From: Clostridia bacterium
Lineage (GTDB): Bacteria > Bacillota > Clostridia > Peptostreptococcales > Anaerovoracaceae
DNA: 59,796 nucleotides
Assembly (NCBI GenBank): GCA_024689865.1
Contig: JAILDA010000024.1
Span: 1-59,796 of the forward strand
Direction: 5' to 3'
Part shown: positions 25,573-34,434 of the stretch, piece after piece
Layout of the letters: each line of letters opens with the position of its first letter
How positions within the stretch are numbered: position 1 is the stretch's first letter
Notes under the pieces: generated by a model
The model's database searches: none
Seen by the model: only the letters and a program-made list of their open reading frames with translations
What the model was told of the DNA's origin: nothing
Translations under genes and position numbers: made by a program

Positions 25573-27540
25573 ATGGCATCCAGAGGTAAAAAGATAATGG
25601 CGGCAGCATTGGCGGCGGTGCTTTCCCTGGGAGTATTCGCGGGGTGCGGAGCAGCAAAGGTGGAAAAGGTCAGAGGCAGCGACAGTCTGTTCGTCCGTAA
25701 GGTGGAAGGCCTTCCGGAGGACTTCATACTGGGTATGGACGTTTCCTCCGTGCTCGCGGAGGAAGCCAGCGGCGTTAAGTACTACGGCTACGACGGCAAG
25801 GAGCAGGACATATTCCTTACGCTTGCGCAGAGCGGCCTTAACTACATAAGAGTGAGAGTCTGGAACGATCCGTTCGACGCGGAAGGCAACGGCTTCGGCG
25901 GCGGCAACTGCACCATAGACACAGCCGTCGAGATAGGAAAGAGAGCAACCAAGTACGGCATGAAGCTCCTTGTGGATTTCCACTATTCGGACTTCTGGGC
26001 AGACCCCAACAAGCAGATGGTCCCGCGCGCATGGAAAGACTTGGCCATAGCGGATAAGACTGAGGCTGCCTACGAGTACACAAGGGACAGCCTTAAGAAA
26101 CTTAAGGATGCCAAGGTGGACGTAGGCATGGTGCAGATAGGCAACGAGACCAACGCCTTGCTCGCCGGTGAAAAGACCTGGTTCAACATACAGTATCTTA
26201 TGCAGGCAGGCGCAAAGGCAACGAGGGAAGTTTTCCCGGACGCCCTGGTGGCACTTCATTTCGCTAATCCCGAGACCCCGGACAGATACCTTAACTGGGC
26301 AAGCAAGCTGGACTACTACAGCGTGGATTACGACGTGTTCGCGTCCTCATACTATCCGTACTGGCACGGCACGCTGGATAATCTGGCAGGCGTGCTTTCC
26401 GAGATATCGGATAAATACGGCAAGAAGGTAATGGTAATGGAGACCTCCTATGCCTTTACCGTGGATGATACGGACTTCTCCGGCAACACGATAGGCGAGG
26501 GAGGCGAAGTAAAGGGATATCCCTTCTCCGTACAAGGCCAGACCAACTGCATAGTGGATGTCATAGACACGGTCGCAAACAAGACGAAGAACGGCATAGG
26601 GGTGGTCTACTGGGAAGGCGCCTGGATAACAGTCGGCACCGAGTCCTGGGAAAAGAACCACGAGATCTGGGAAAAATACGGCTCCGGCTGGGCGAGCAGC
26701 TACGCCTCGGTCTACGATCCTAAAGACGCGGGCAAATACTACGGCGGCAGCGCAGTTGACAATCAGGCGATGTTCGATGCTGCCGGTCATCCGCTGGAAT
26801 CCCTTAAACTCTTCCAGCTGGTAAGGACGGGAAACGCGGCGGAGATCAAGGCGGAAGCCGTGGAGGCGGCCGAGGTGGTCTGCGACGTGGCTCAGAAACT
26901 GGAGCTCCCCAAGACTGTAACGGCAATAATGACAGACGGCTCCAAGCAGGACATTCCTGTGGAATGGAACGTTTCGCAGGCTGAAATGGACAAGATGCAG
27001 AACGGAGGCGTAGCCAGATATGAAATAAGCGGCACCGCCGGAGGCCTTGCTGCTAAAGCGTCCGTATCCATGGTAAAGTTCAACTATCTTAAGTCTCCAA
27101 GCTTTGAGGAAGGCGACGAAGGCTGGACCGTCACCGCGCTTAGGCCCATGGACCAGCTGTACGTGGAAGACAAGGAAGGCGATTCGCTGTCCGGCACCAG
27201 ACATCTGCACTTCTGGAACGAGTCCGGAAAGACAGTGGAATTCACGGCGGAGCAGAAGGTGGAGGGCCTGCCGGCAGGCAGCTACGACTACTCGATATCC
27301 ATAATGGGAGGAGACGGCGGAGATACCGAGATATACGCCTACATTAAGCTTAACGGGGAGATCATCGCTAAAGAGCCTCTTGAAATAACGTCCTGGAACG
27401 AGTGGCATACCGCACGCCTGCACGCGGAAGGACTGGAAGAGAACGCGGACTTTTCAGTAGGCATTTACGTAAAATGCAGCGGTTCCGGGAACGGCGCCTG
27501 GGGCAAGATAGACGACGCAATACTTAATTCTGCGGACTGA
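25573..27540 (+). CDS. Surface arabinogalactan endo-beta-1,4-galactanase lipoprotein (GH53)
   Basis: 655 aa. A lipoprotein signal peptide (lipobox FAGC at about residue 25) is followed by a GH53 barrel, residues ~45-420. Family motifs include FILGMDVSSV, YIRVRVWNDP and LLVDFHYSDFWADP. The acid/base is in QIGNETN (about E192) and the nucleophile in VMETSYAF (about E290). After it come a bacterial Ig-like domain (about 430-510) and a C-terminal beta-sandwich that looks like a CBM61-type galactan-binding module (about 515-650). It would cut beta-1,4-galactan side chains of pectin at the cell surface. GGAG precedes the start. Confidence 0.93.
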   Translation: MASRGKKIMAAALAAVLSLGVFAGCGAAKVEKVRGSDSLFVRKVEGLPEDFILGMDVSSVLAEEASGVKYYGYDGKEQDIFLTLAQSGLNYIRVRVWNDPFDAEGNGFGGGNCTIDTAVEIGKRATKYGMKLLVDFHYSDFWADPNKQMVPRAWKDLAIADKTEAAYEYTRDSLKKLKDAKVDVGMVQIGNETNALLAGEKTWFNIQYLMQAGAKATREVFPDALVALHFANPETPDRYLNWASKLDYYSVDYDVFASSYYPYWHGTLDNLAGVLSEISDKYGKKVMVMETSYAFTVDDTDFSGNTIGEGGEVKGYPFSVQGQTNCIVDVIDTVANKTKNGIGVVYWEGAWITVGTESWEKNHEIWEKYGSGWASSYASVYDPKDAGKYYGGSAVDNQAMFDAAGHPLESLKLFQLVRTGNAAEIKAEAVEAAEVVCDVAQKLELPKTVTAIMTDGSKQDIPVEWNVSQAEMDKMQNGGVARYEISGTAGGLAAKASVSMVKFNYLKSPSFEEGDEGWTVTALRPMDQLYVEDKEGDSLSGTRHLHFWNESGKTVEFTAEQKVEGLPAGSYDYSISIMGGDGGDTEIYAYIKLNGEIIAKEPLEITSWNEWHTARLHAEGLEENADFSVGIYVKCSGSGNGAWGKIDDAILNSAD

Positions 27541-27615
27541 AAGACCTCAGTTTTGCGGACGATTGTCCCTTATTTCGATAATTATAATGCGTTCGGTGCA
27601 AAAAGCGCACTTTAA

Positions 27616-27635
27616 TTGTGACATTTTTATCACAA
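27616..27635. promoter_or_regulatory. Operator-like palindrome upstream of the sugar-binding protein gene
   Basis: TTGTGA at 27616-27621 and TCACAA at 27630-27635 are perfect inverted repeats around an 8-bp A/T-rich centre. They overlap the likely -35 region of the following promoter (-10 TATATT at 27641-27646), which favours a repressor role. The half-sites look like CRP or Rex sites, but those have a 6-bp centre. Confidence 0.55.
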
Positions 27636-27712
27636 AGTGGTATATTATATATTTGGAAAGTCTGCAGAGCAGACTTGAATGATTTGTTTAATACTTTAAG
27701 GAGGAAGATATT

Positions 27713-29251
27713 ATGAAGAAAGTATTAGCGATCGTGCTTGCTCTCGTCATGGTATTCGGCCTTGCCGCATGCGGCAACGGCGGCGGAAATACCACACCGC
27801 AGAACAACACGGCAGACGACAAGCCTCTTGCCGGCACATACAAGATCAAGGTATGGGCTGCAGAGAACAACCAGGATCTCACCAAGAAGCAGATCGATGA
27901 CTTCAACAAGACCAACGACATGGGAATAGTCATCGAAGCTACTGTTGAGCCCGTATCCGAAGCTGATGCCGGTACCAACATGATCACCGACATCGAAGCA
28001 GGCCCGGACATCTACTGGTTCGCTCAGGACCAGTTCGCAAGGCTCGTTAACGCGGGCGCTCTGGATAAACTGGGAACAGGCGCAAGCAAGACCGTTGCCG
28101 AAGCTAACGACCCCGGCGTTGTTGCCGCAGGCTCCATCAACGGACAGCTCTGGGCTTACCCGGCAACTTCCGATAACGGTTACTTCATGTATTACGACAA
28201 GAGCGTGGTACCCGAAGCAGACGTAAAGAGCCTTGAAAAGATAATCGCCGACTGCGAAGCTGCAAAGAAGTACTTCGCGTTCGAGGCTCAGACCTCCGCA
28301 TGGTACCTCGCTTCCTGGTTCTTCGGAACCGGCTGCAAGTCCGAGTGGGAGATGGACAACGACGGTAAGTACACCGGAGTAAAGGACGACTTCAATTCCG
28401 CCAACGGTCTCATCGCCGCCAAGGGAATGTACAAGCTAGTTTCTTCCCCGTTCCACCTCAGCTCTTCCAAGGGCGCTGAGTTCGAGTCCGGCGCTGCCGT
28501 AGTAGTTACCGGTATGTGGGACTACGACGTTGTCCAGAAGATCCTGGGCGACAACATGGGCGTTGCGGAGCTTCCGTCCTTCGAAGTTGACGGCAAGCAG
28601 TATCACCTCGGTTCCTTCAACGGCTGCAAGCTCGTAGGCGTTAAGCCGCAGACAGACCCCAAGAAGGGGGCCGCACTGCACCAGCTGGCTCAGTATCTCA
28701 CCGACTACGACCGTCAGATGGAAAGATTCAACACTCTGTCCTGGGGTCCCGCAAACCTGAAGGCTCAGTCCGACGACAAGGTAAAGGCTAACCCGGGTCT
28801 TGCGACTCTGTTCGCGCAGAACGCTTACTCCCAGCCTCAGGGCCAGATCCACGGTTCCTGGTGGGATATCGGCAAGGTCATCGCTGACGACGTAAAGGCG
28901 TCCGGCGGAACGGAAGAAGGCCTCAAGAAGGCTCTCCAGAACTATCAGGATAAGATCGACGCACTCTTTGCCATGAGCGAAGAAGAGAAGAACGCATGGA
29001 CCGTAATAGGCGCTGTCGCAGGTTCCAACTGGGACAAGGACTTCGAAATGAAGAAGGAAGGCGAGAACGTCTGGAAGTCCGTCGATAAGTTCGACCTTAA
29101 GGCCGGCGACGAGTTCAAGTGCCGCCAGGGCAAGAACTGGGATGTATCCATCGGCAACGGCGGAGACAACTACAAGGTAGAAGCAGACGGAACTTATACC
29201 ATAGTTCTTACTCTCAGCGGAGATTCCGGAACCATCACTCTGGAAAAGTAA
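27713..29251 (+). CDS. Sugar ABC transporter solute-binding lipoprotein
   Basis: 512 aa. The signal peptide MKKVLAIVLALVMVFGL ends in lipobox LAAC at residue ~21, so it is lipid-anchored outside the membrane. The body is a MalE/GanS-like extracellular solute-binding protein of cluster B (ITDIEAGPDIYWFAQDQFARLV, then YYDKSVVPEADVKSLEK). The last ~90 residues after EEKNAWTVIGAVAGSNWD form an extra beta-rich region, with WDVSIGNGGDNY, of the starch-binding or SusE-like kind. That is longer than a plain MalE. AAGGAGG supports the start. It delivers oligosaccharides to the two permeases downstream. Confidence 0.93.
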   Translation: MKKVLAIVLALVMVFGLAACGNGGGNTTPQNNTADDKPLAGTYKIKVWAAENNQDLTKKQIDDFNKTNDMGIVIEATVEPVSEADAGTNMITDIEAGPDIYWFAQDQFARLVNAGALDKLGTGASKTVAEANDPGVVAAGSINGQLWAYPATSDNGYFMYYDKSVVPEADVKSLEKIIADCEAAKKYFAFEAQTSAWYLASWFFGTGCKSEWEMDNDGKYTGVKDDFNSANGLIAAKGMYKLVSSPFHLSSSKGAEFESGAAVVVTGMWDYDVVQKILGDNMGVAELPSFEVDGKQYHLGSFNGCKLVGVKPQTDPKKGAALHQLAQYLTDYDRQMERFNTLSWGPANLKAQSDDKVKANPGLATLFAQNAYSQPQGQIHGSWWDIGKVIADDVKASGGTEEGLKKALQNYQDKIDALFAMSEEEKNAWTVIGAVAGSNWDKDFEMKKEGENVWKSVDKFDLKAGDEFKCRQGKNWDVSIGNGGDNYKVEADGTYTIVLTLSGDSGTITLEK

Positions 29252-29265
29252 TTTAGTTTGATCGT

Positions 29266-29299
29266 GGGTTGGAGCCCTCTGCGGCTCCAGCCCTTTTTT
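29266..29299 (+). terminator. Partial terminator between binding protein and permease genes
   Basis: An 11-bp stem (29266-29276 with 29283-29293, one G-T pair) is followed by six T. Lying inside the operon, it would let the binding protein be made in excess of the membrane subunits. Confidence 0.85.
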
Positions 29300-29328
29300 G
29301 CGGGATAATTCAGGAAGGGATACAGATC

Positions 29329-30858
29329 ATGGCTAATTACAGCGACCTTGAATACCTGAGATTATCCAAAGGGCAGAGATTCGCGTATAAGCTGGGGCAC
29401 TTCTTTACGTCCATACCTTCCGCGATAGGACGTCTCTTCGCCAACATAGGCAGGGGAATAGGCAAAGGCGTTAAAGGCATAGGAAAAAGCCTCGGCGACA
29501 TAGGCTCCACGTTCAGGAACGGCGACGGAATAACCAAAGGCTCGTTCGTGATCATGGGTCTGGGCAACCTGGCCAGAGGCCAGATCCTTCGCGGAATACT
29601 GTTTCTGCTGTTTGAGATAGTTTTTATCTTTTACATGGTGACGACAGGAGCCTACTGGCTCTCCATGCTGCCGTCGCTCGGCCACCAGGGACCGGCTCAG
29701 GAATATAATCCCATATACGATACCTACGTGACCACATATCACGATAATTCGTTCAAGATACTCCTGTACGGAGTACTTACGATATTCTTCATCATCGCAT
29801 TCATCTATACCTGGAGAGTGAATCTCAGGCAGGCTAAGATAAACCAGGAGATGCGCGAAAAAGGTCTTCGCATAAAGAGCGGCAAGGACGATCTGCGGTC
29901 TCTGGTAGACGAGTCTTTCTATAAGACCCTGCTGGCGCTTCCTCTTACCGGAATAATCATTTTCACGGTGCTGCCCATAGTATTCATGATACTTGTGGCA
30001 TTCACCAACTACGACGGTACCCACGACGGGTACTTCAACAGCCTGTTCAGCTGGGTGGGACTTGAGAACTTCAACACCATGCTCTCGTGGGAGGGCGGAG
30101 GCAACGTATATTCCGCCACCTTCGGAGAAGTTCTTACGTGGACACTCATCTGGGCGTTCTTCGCCACGTTCAGCAACTATTTCCTGGGAATGTTCGTCGC
30201 AATGATGATCAACAAGAAGGGAATAAAGTTCAAGAAGGGCTGGAGAACGATACTGGTGCTGACCATAGCCATACCGCAGTTCATTTCGCTGCTGTATGTG
30301 TCCAAGATGTTCGCCAAGAACGGCATAGTGAACGGCTTCCTGATGGACATGGGGTGGATACAGACCGCCTTGCCGTTCTTCGAGAAGGCCGCGTGGGCAC
30401 GAATAACGGTAATTCTAATCAACATATGGATAGGTATCCCTTACCTGATGCTGATAGTTACCGGCATACTGATGAACATCCCCGCGGACCTGTACGAATC
30501 CGCGAAGATAGACGGAGCCAGCGGATGGAAGCAGTTCACGAAGATAACTTTGCCGTACATGCTGTTCATTACAGGACCGTATCTGGTAACGCAGTTTACG
30601 GGGAACATGAACAACTTCAACGTAATATTCCTGCTTACGGGAGGAGGGCCCACCAACCCGAATGCGTCGGGCGCCTCGGGATCGGTAGGTTACACGGACC
30701 TGCTGGTCACCTGGCTGTTCAAGATAACCACCGGCGCGGAGTCCAAGTACTACCTGGCTTCCGTAGTAGGCATACTGATATTCGTAGTTGTAGCATTGAT
30801 AACGCTTATCGTCTACAACCTGCTGCCGTCGGTCAAGAATGAGGAGGATTTCCAGTAA
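29329..30858 (+). CDS. Sugar ABC transporter permease, MalF type
   Basis: 509 aa. The ATG at 29329 follows GGAAGGGA; the frame extends upstream to a TTG inside the preceding hairpin, which is unlikely to be used. The first ~90 residues are a Gly/Lys-rich amphipathic stretch (NIGRGIGKGVKGIGKSLGD), then two extra membrane helices, then the MalF-like core with the EAA loop (ESAKIDGASGWKQFTKITLPY). This long N-terminal form is the one I remember from clostridial galactan and maltodextrin transporters. It overlaps the second permease by one base (TAATG). Confidence 0.94.
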   Translation: MANYSDLEYLRLSKGQRFAYKLGHFFTSIPSAIGRLFANIGRGIGKGVKGIGKSLGDIGSTFRNGDGITKGSFVIMGLGNLARGQILRGILFLLFEIVFIFYMVTTGAYWLSMLPSLGHQGPAQEYNPIYDTYVTTYHDNSFKILLYGVLTIFFIIAFIYTWRVNLRQAKINQEMREKGLRIKSGKDDLRSLVDESFYKTLLALPLTGIIIFTVLPIVFMILVAFTNYDGTHDGYFNSLFSWVGLENFNTMLSWEGGGNVYSATFGEVLTWTLIWAFFATFSNYFLGMFVAMMINKKGIKFKKGWRTILVLTIAIPQFISLLYVSKMFAKNGIVNGFLMDMGWIQTALPFFEKAAWARITVILINIWIGIPYLMLIVTGILMNIPADLYESAKIDGASGWKQFTKITLPYMLFITGPYLVTQFTGNMNNFNVIFLLTGGGPTNPNASGASGSVGYTDLLVTWLFKITTGAESKYYLASVVGILIFVVVALITLIVYNLLPSVKNEEDFQ

Positions 30859-31745
30859 TGAGTAAGAAAAACGATTACGATCCTTCCGAGATCCAAAAGC
30901 GCATGGGCATGAAGGCGAAGAACCGCATCAGCAACACCGTCATTTACGTGGTGCTGGTGATCATGAGCATAGTATGGCTGATACCGTTCTTCTGCATAGT
31001 GTTCCAGTCGTTCAGGGTCGAGTCCACATGGATGGCCGGATATGTGTTCCCGCAGAAATGGGGGTTCGACAACTACATTAATCTTGCCAAGACCGATTTC
31101 TGGAAATGGTACACCAACACGTTCATCATCGCCGTGGTAGTGGCGGCTCTGCAGACCGTAATAGTGCTTTGCATGAGCTACACGCTCAGCAGGTTCCGCT
31201 TCAAGATCCGCAAAGGATTGATGAAGTTCATGCTGGTGCTCGGCCTGTTCCCCGGAATGCTTACGATGATCATACTCTACAGAGTACTGAAGGATCTGGG
31301 CATGACCCAGGCGAACGCGGTACCGGGCCTGATACTGGTATACATTGCTTCGTCCGGAATGGGCTACTATGTTTCCAAGGGTTTCTTCGATACTGTGCCC
31401 AAGACGCTGGACGAGGCAGCCAGGATAGACGGCGCTACCAGAGCCCAGGTTCTGTGGAAGATTATCCTTCCGATGGCGAAACCTATCGTAATCTACACCA
31501 TACTGACCGCATTCATGGGGCCGTGGGGCGACTTCGTCTTCGCGAGGTACATCTCCATGAATACGTCCGCAGGAATGAACGTGGCCGTAGGTCTTCAGAG
31601 CTGGCTGTCTCTGGACCAGATAAACAACCGGTATACGATGTTCTGCGCAGGCGGCGTAGTGGTAGCGATACCGGTAACGATATTGTTCCTGTGCCTGCAG
31701 AAGTACTACGTAGAAGGCGTCACCGGCGGAGCCGTGAAAGGATAG
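30858..31745 (+). CDS. Sugar ABC transporter permease, MalG type
   Basis: 295 aa, normal for MalG. Six membrane helices; the first is IYVVLVIMSIVWLIPFFCI near residue 30. The EAA loop is DEAARIDGATRAQVLWKIILPM around residue 190. It starts one base inside the end of the MalF-type gene, so translation is coupled. The ATPase gene follows after 9 nt. Together they form the oligosaccharide channel of the locus. Confidence 0.95.
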   Translation: MSKKNDYDPSEIQKRMGMKAKNRISNTVIYVVLVIMSIVWLIPFFCIVFQSFRVESTWMAGYVFPQKWGFDNYINLAKTDFWKWYTNTFIIAVVVAALQTVIVLCMSYTLSRFRFKIRKGLMKFMLVLGLFPGMLTMIILYRVLKDLGMTQANAVPGLILVYIASSGMGYYVSKGFFDTVPKTLDEAARIDGATRAQVLWKIILPMAKPIVIYTILTAFMGPWGDFVFARYISMNTSAGMNVAVGLQSWLSLDQINNRYTMFCAGGVVVAIPVTILFLCLQKYYVEGVTGGAVKG

Positions 31746-31754
31746 GGTGCTGTT

Positions 31755-32900
31755 ATGGCAACTGTAAAATTAACGAATGTAGTAAAAATATACGACAACA
31801 ACGTAACCGCAGTCCACGACTTCAATCTGGACATAGCGGATAAGGAGTTCGTGGTATTCGTAGGTCCGTCGGGCTGCGGCAAGTCCACCACTCTGCGCAT
31901 GATCGCGGGTCTGGAGGAGATCTCCGGCGGAACCGTTGAGATAGACGGCGAAGTGGTCAACGACCTTCAGCCAAAGGACAGGCACATAGCGATGGTATTC
32001 CAGAACTACGCGCTGTATCCGCACATGACGGTCTACGACAACATGGCCTTCCCGCTGCGCATCAAGAAGATGCCGGAGGACGAGATCTACGAAAGGGTCA
32101 CCCACGCGGCGGAGATACTCGGAATAACCGATTATCTGATGAGAAAGCCGAGGGCACTTTCCGGAGGTCAGAGACAGCGTGTAGCCATAGGCCGCGCAAT
32201 GGTCCGCGACTCCAAGGTATTTCTTATGGATGAGCCTCTTTCCAACCTAGACGCCAAGCTGAGAAACCAGATGAGAGCGGAGATAATCCTTCTCCGACAG
32301 AGACTGGATACCACCTTCATCTACGTAACGCACGACCAGACCGAGGCCATGACCTTGGGAGACCGCATAGTCATAATGAAGGACGGCTACATAATGCAGG
32401 TAGGAAGCCCGGAGGAGGTCTTCGACAGACCGGGCAACCTGTTCGTAGCGGAATTCATAGGCGCGCCCAAGATGAATACCATTAAGGCCAAGCTGGTGCG
32501 CGGAGACGGCGAGTATCACGTGGCGGCCTGCGGAGCGGTGCTGAAAGTCGGCGGAGAAAAGGGCCAGATGCTCAGAGACAGGAACGTCCCCACACAGGAC
32601 ATAATCCTGGGCGTTCGTCCGGAGCACATGGTACTGGCGGCGGAAGACGACGCCAACGCCATAGACTGCACTCTGGAAGTTAACGAGATGATGGGCTCCG
32701 AGTACCACCTGCATGTTAACACGGCCGACGGCAACAAGCTGATAGTCAGGATACCTACCATCACGCTTTCTCCGGCTCAGAGAGAATCTTTGGTGCCGGG
32801 CGCCCGGCTGAATGTGACCTGCGAAGGCAAGGTAATGCACTTCTTCGACACGGAGTCGGAGGTGAACATCCTCTATCCCTGCCAGGCACCTATAAAGTAA
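31755..32900 (+). CDS. Sugar ABC transporter ATPase, MsmX/UgpC/MalK type
   Basis: 381 aa. Walker A is GPSGCGKST near residue 37, the signature is LSGGQRQRVAIGRA, and Walker B runs VFLMDEPLSNLDA. A C-terminal TOBE/OB regulatory domain follows (residues ~240-381). All ATPase motifs are canonical. Many Firmicutes have one such ATPase serving several sugar importers; here it is encoded inside one operon, next to its permeases. Its tail could sense carbon status as in MalK, but no evidence for that is visible. Confidence 0.96.
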   Translation: MATVKLTNVVKIYDNNVTAVHDFNLDIADKEFVVFVGPSGCGKSTTLRMIAGLEEISGGTVEIDGEVVNDLQPKDRHIAMVFQNYALYPHMTVYDNMAFPLRIKKMPEDEIYERVTHAAEILGITDYLMRKPRALSGGQRQRVAIGRAMVRDSKVFLMDEPLSNLDAKLRNQMRAEIILLRQRLDTTFIYVTHDQTEAMTLGDRIVIMKDGYIMQVGSPEEVFDRPGNLFVAEFIGAPKMNTIKAKLVRGDGEYHVAACGAVLKVGGEKGQMLRDRNVPTQDIILGVRPEHMVLAAEDDANAIDCTLEVNEMMGSEYHLHVNTADGNKLIVRIPTITLSPAQRESLVPGARLNVTCEGKVMHFFDTESEVNILYPCQAPIK

Positions 32901-32915
32901 ACTGCGGAGTATCGT

Positions 32916-34196
32916 ATGGAATTTAAAAGAAGCAGCGGCGTGCTGCTCCCCATGTTCTCGCTGCCGTCCAGATACGGCATAGGCACCATGGGGAAAGCCG
33001 CTTACAAGTTCATAGACTTTCTGGCAAGATGCGGCCAGAGCTGGTGGCAGATGCTTCCGGTGGAGGCTACGGGCTACGGCAATTCGCCGTATTACTGCAT
33101 GGACGCCTTTAAAAGCAATACTTTGCTGCTGGATCTGGACATGCTTGCTCAGGAAGGTCTTATAAAGGCCTCGGACGTCCGGAAGATAGACTGGGGCAGC
33201 GACCCGTCGCGGGTGGATTACGATAAGGTAATAGCCGGCCGCGAAAAGCTGTTCGAGGGCATCCCGGAGGAGCAGCTTCAGGACGCCTTCAGAAGACAGT
33301 GGAACGCCATGAAGGAGTACGCCCACAGCAAGGGCATTGGCCTTATAGGGGACATCCCCATCTACGTTCCCGCTGAGTCCAAGGACGTAAAGGACAACCC
33401 CGGCGAGTTCCTTCTGGATGAGAACGGCGTGCCTACCGTGGTGGCGGGCGTTCCGCCGGATGCTTTCTCCGAGGACGGACAGCTGTGGGGCAACGCGCTC
33501 TACAACTGGGAAGCCATGAAGAAGAACGGCTACAACTGGTGGATAAGGCGCATAGGCCGTGCCAGCGGTCTGTTCGACATGGTCCGCATAGATCATTTCC
33601 GCGGCTTTGCCCAGTACTGGGCGGTGCCCTACGGGGAGACCACTGCAAAGGCCGGCCACTGGGAACCGGGACCTGGCATAGAGTTCGTAAACATCATAAC
33701 CAGCTGGTTCAGGGATACGCTGTTCATAGCCGAGGATCTTGGGGTAATAACCCAGGATGTGGGCACGATGCTTAAGGACAGCGGACTTCCCGGGATGAAG
33801 GTCCTGGAGTTCGCGTTCGATCCGGACGGCGACAGCGAGCATCTTCCTCATAACCACAGCGAGAATTGCGTCTGCTACATAGGCACCCACGACAACTGCA
33901 CTGTTAAGGAATGGGTGCAGCACGACGCTCCTAAGCGCTGCCTGGACTACGCAAAAAAGTATCTGCACATTACGGACGACGAAGGCTTTACATGGGGACT
34001 CATCCGAGCAGGCATGAGCTCGCCTGCAAGGCTGTTCGTAGCTCAGATGCAGGACTACCTGGGACTGGGCGCGGAAGGACGCATAAACCGTCCCGGGACC
34101 GTGGGAGGCAACTGGGAATGGCGCATGACGGAGGAGCAGCTTAAGGATGCTCCGGTAAAGCGCATCAAGGAGATCACAAAACGCTACAAGAGGTAG
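32916..34196 (+). CDS. malQ: 4-alpha-glucanotransferase (GH77), shortened form
   Basis: 426 aa, about 70-75 shorter than typical amylomaltases (near 500). It disproportionates maltooligosaccharides in the cytoplasm. Family motifs are intact: GYGNSPYYC, IGDIPIYVP, VVAGVPPDAFSEDGQLWGN, FDMVRIDHFRGFA (nucleophile Asp), IAEDLG (acid/base Glu) and IGTHDN (third carboxylate). The loss lies between VDYDKVIAGREKLF and FRRQWNAMKEY, around residues 95-125. Other members carry a long helical insert there with a WL..YALFMALK stretch. It is the last gene of the operon, 15 nt after the ATPase, with a terminator behind. Its presence indicates alpha-glucan import. Confidence 0.93.
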   Translation: MEFKRSSGVLLPMFSLPSRYGIGTMGKAAYKFIDFLARCGQSWWQMLPVEATGYGNSPYYCMDAFKSNTLLLDLDMLAQEGLIKASDVRKIDWGSDPSRVDYDKVIAGREKLFEGIPEEQLQDAFRRQWNAMKEYAHSKGIGLIGDIPIYVPAESKDVKDNPGEFLLDENGVPTVVAGVPPDAFSEDGQLWGNALYNWEAMKKNGYNWWIRRIGRASGLFDMVRIDHFRGFAQYWAVPYGETTAKAGHWEPGPGIEFVNIITSWFRDTLFIAEDLGVITQDVGTMLKDSGLPGMKVLEFAFDPDGDSEHLPHNHSENCVCYIGTHDNCTVKEWVQHDAPKRCLDYAKKYLHITDDEGFTWGLIRAGMSSPARLFVAQMQDYLGLGAEGRINRPGTVGGNWEWRMTEEQLKDAPVKRIKEITKRYKR

Positions 34197-34220
34197 CGTC
34201 TCCGCGGCAAGCATAGACAG

Positions 34221-34250
34221 GCCCGCCGGCATTCAGTCCGGCGGGCTTTT
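34221..34250 (+). terminator. Terminator of the sugar-uptake operon
   Basis: GCCCGCCGG at 34221-34229 pairs with CCGGCGGGC at 34238-34246, followed by TTTT. Confidence 0.92.
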
Positions 34251-34356
34251 GCGTGCGAAACAGTTCGGCAGCGTCCGGAGCGAAGTCCGGGTCCGTATCT
34301 TCTGTGTTTTGACCGGATGCTCCGCCACACCCGGGTAATAATGCTTATATAATTGA

Positions 34357-34385
34357 TTGAATACAGTCTCTGTTTGAGTTATAAT
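34357..34385 (+). promoter_or_regulatory. Promoter of the phosphodiester glycosidase gene
   Basis: TTGAAT at 34357-34362, exactly 17 bp, and a perfect TATAAT at 34380-34385. Another TATAAT-like run (34347-34352) may be a second start. Confidence 0.78.
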
Positions 34386-34434
34386 AACTTAGTTATTGTA
34401 TTGGGATGAAACTTTTCAAGTAACGGGATAACAA

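Noticed and set aside
27616..27635. Canonical Rex or CRP site
   Set aside because: The half-sites match but the centre is 8 bp instead of 6, so it is listed only as an unassigned operator.
32247..34232. Long antisense frame (661 codons) opposite the ATPase and malQ
   Set aside because: It mirrors two strong sense genes and carries no recognisable motif.
34260..34330. Imperfect inverted repeat near 34273-34326 as a fourth hairpin element
   Set aside because: The pairing is short (about 12 bp with a bulge and mismatch) and it lacks the TCGCTAAG core.
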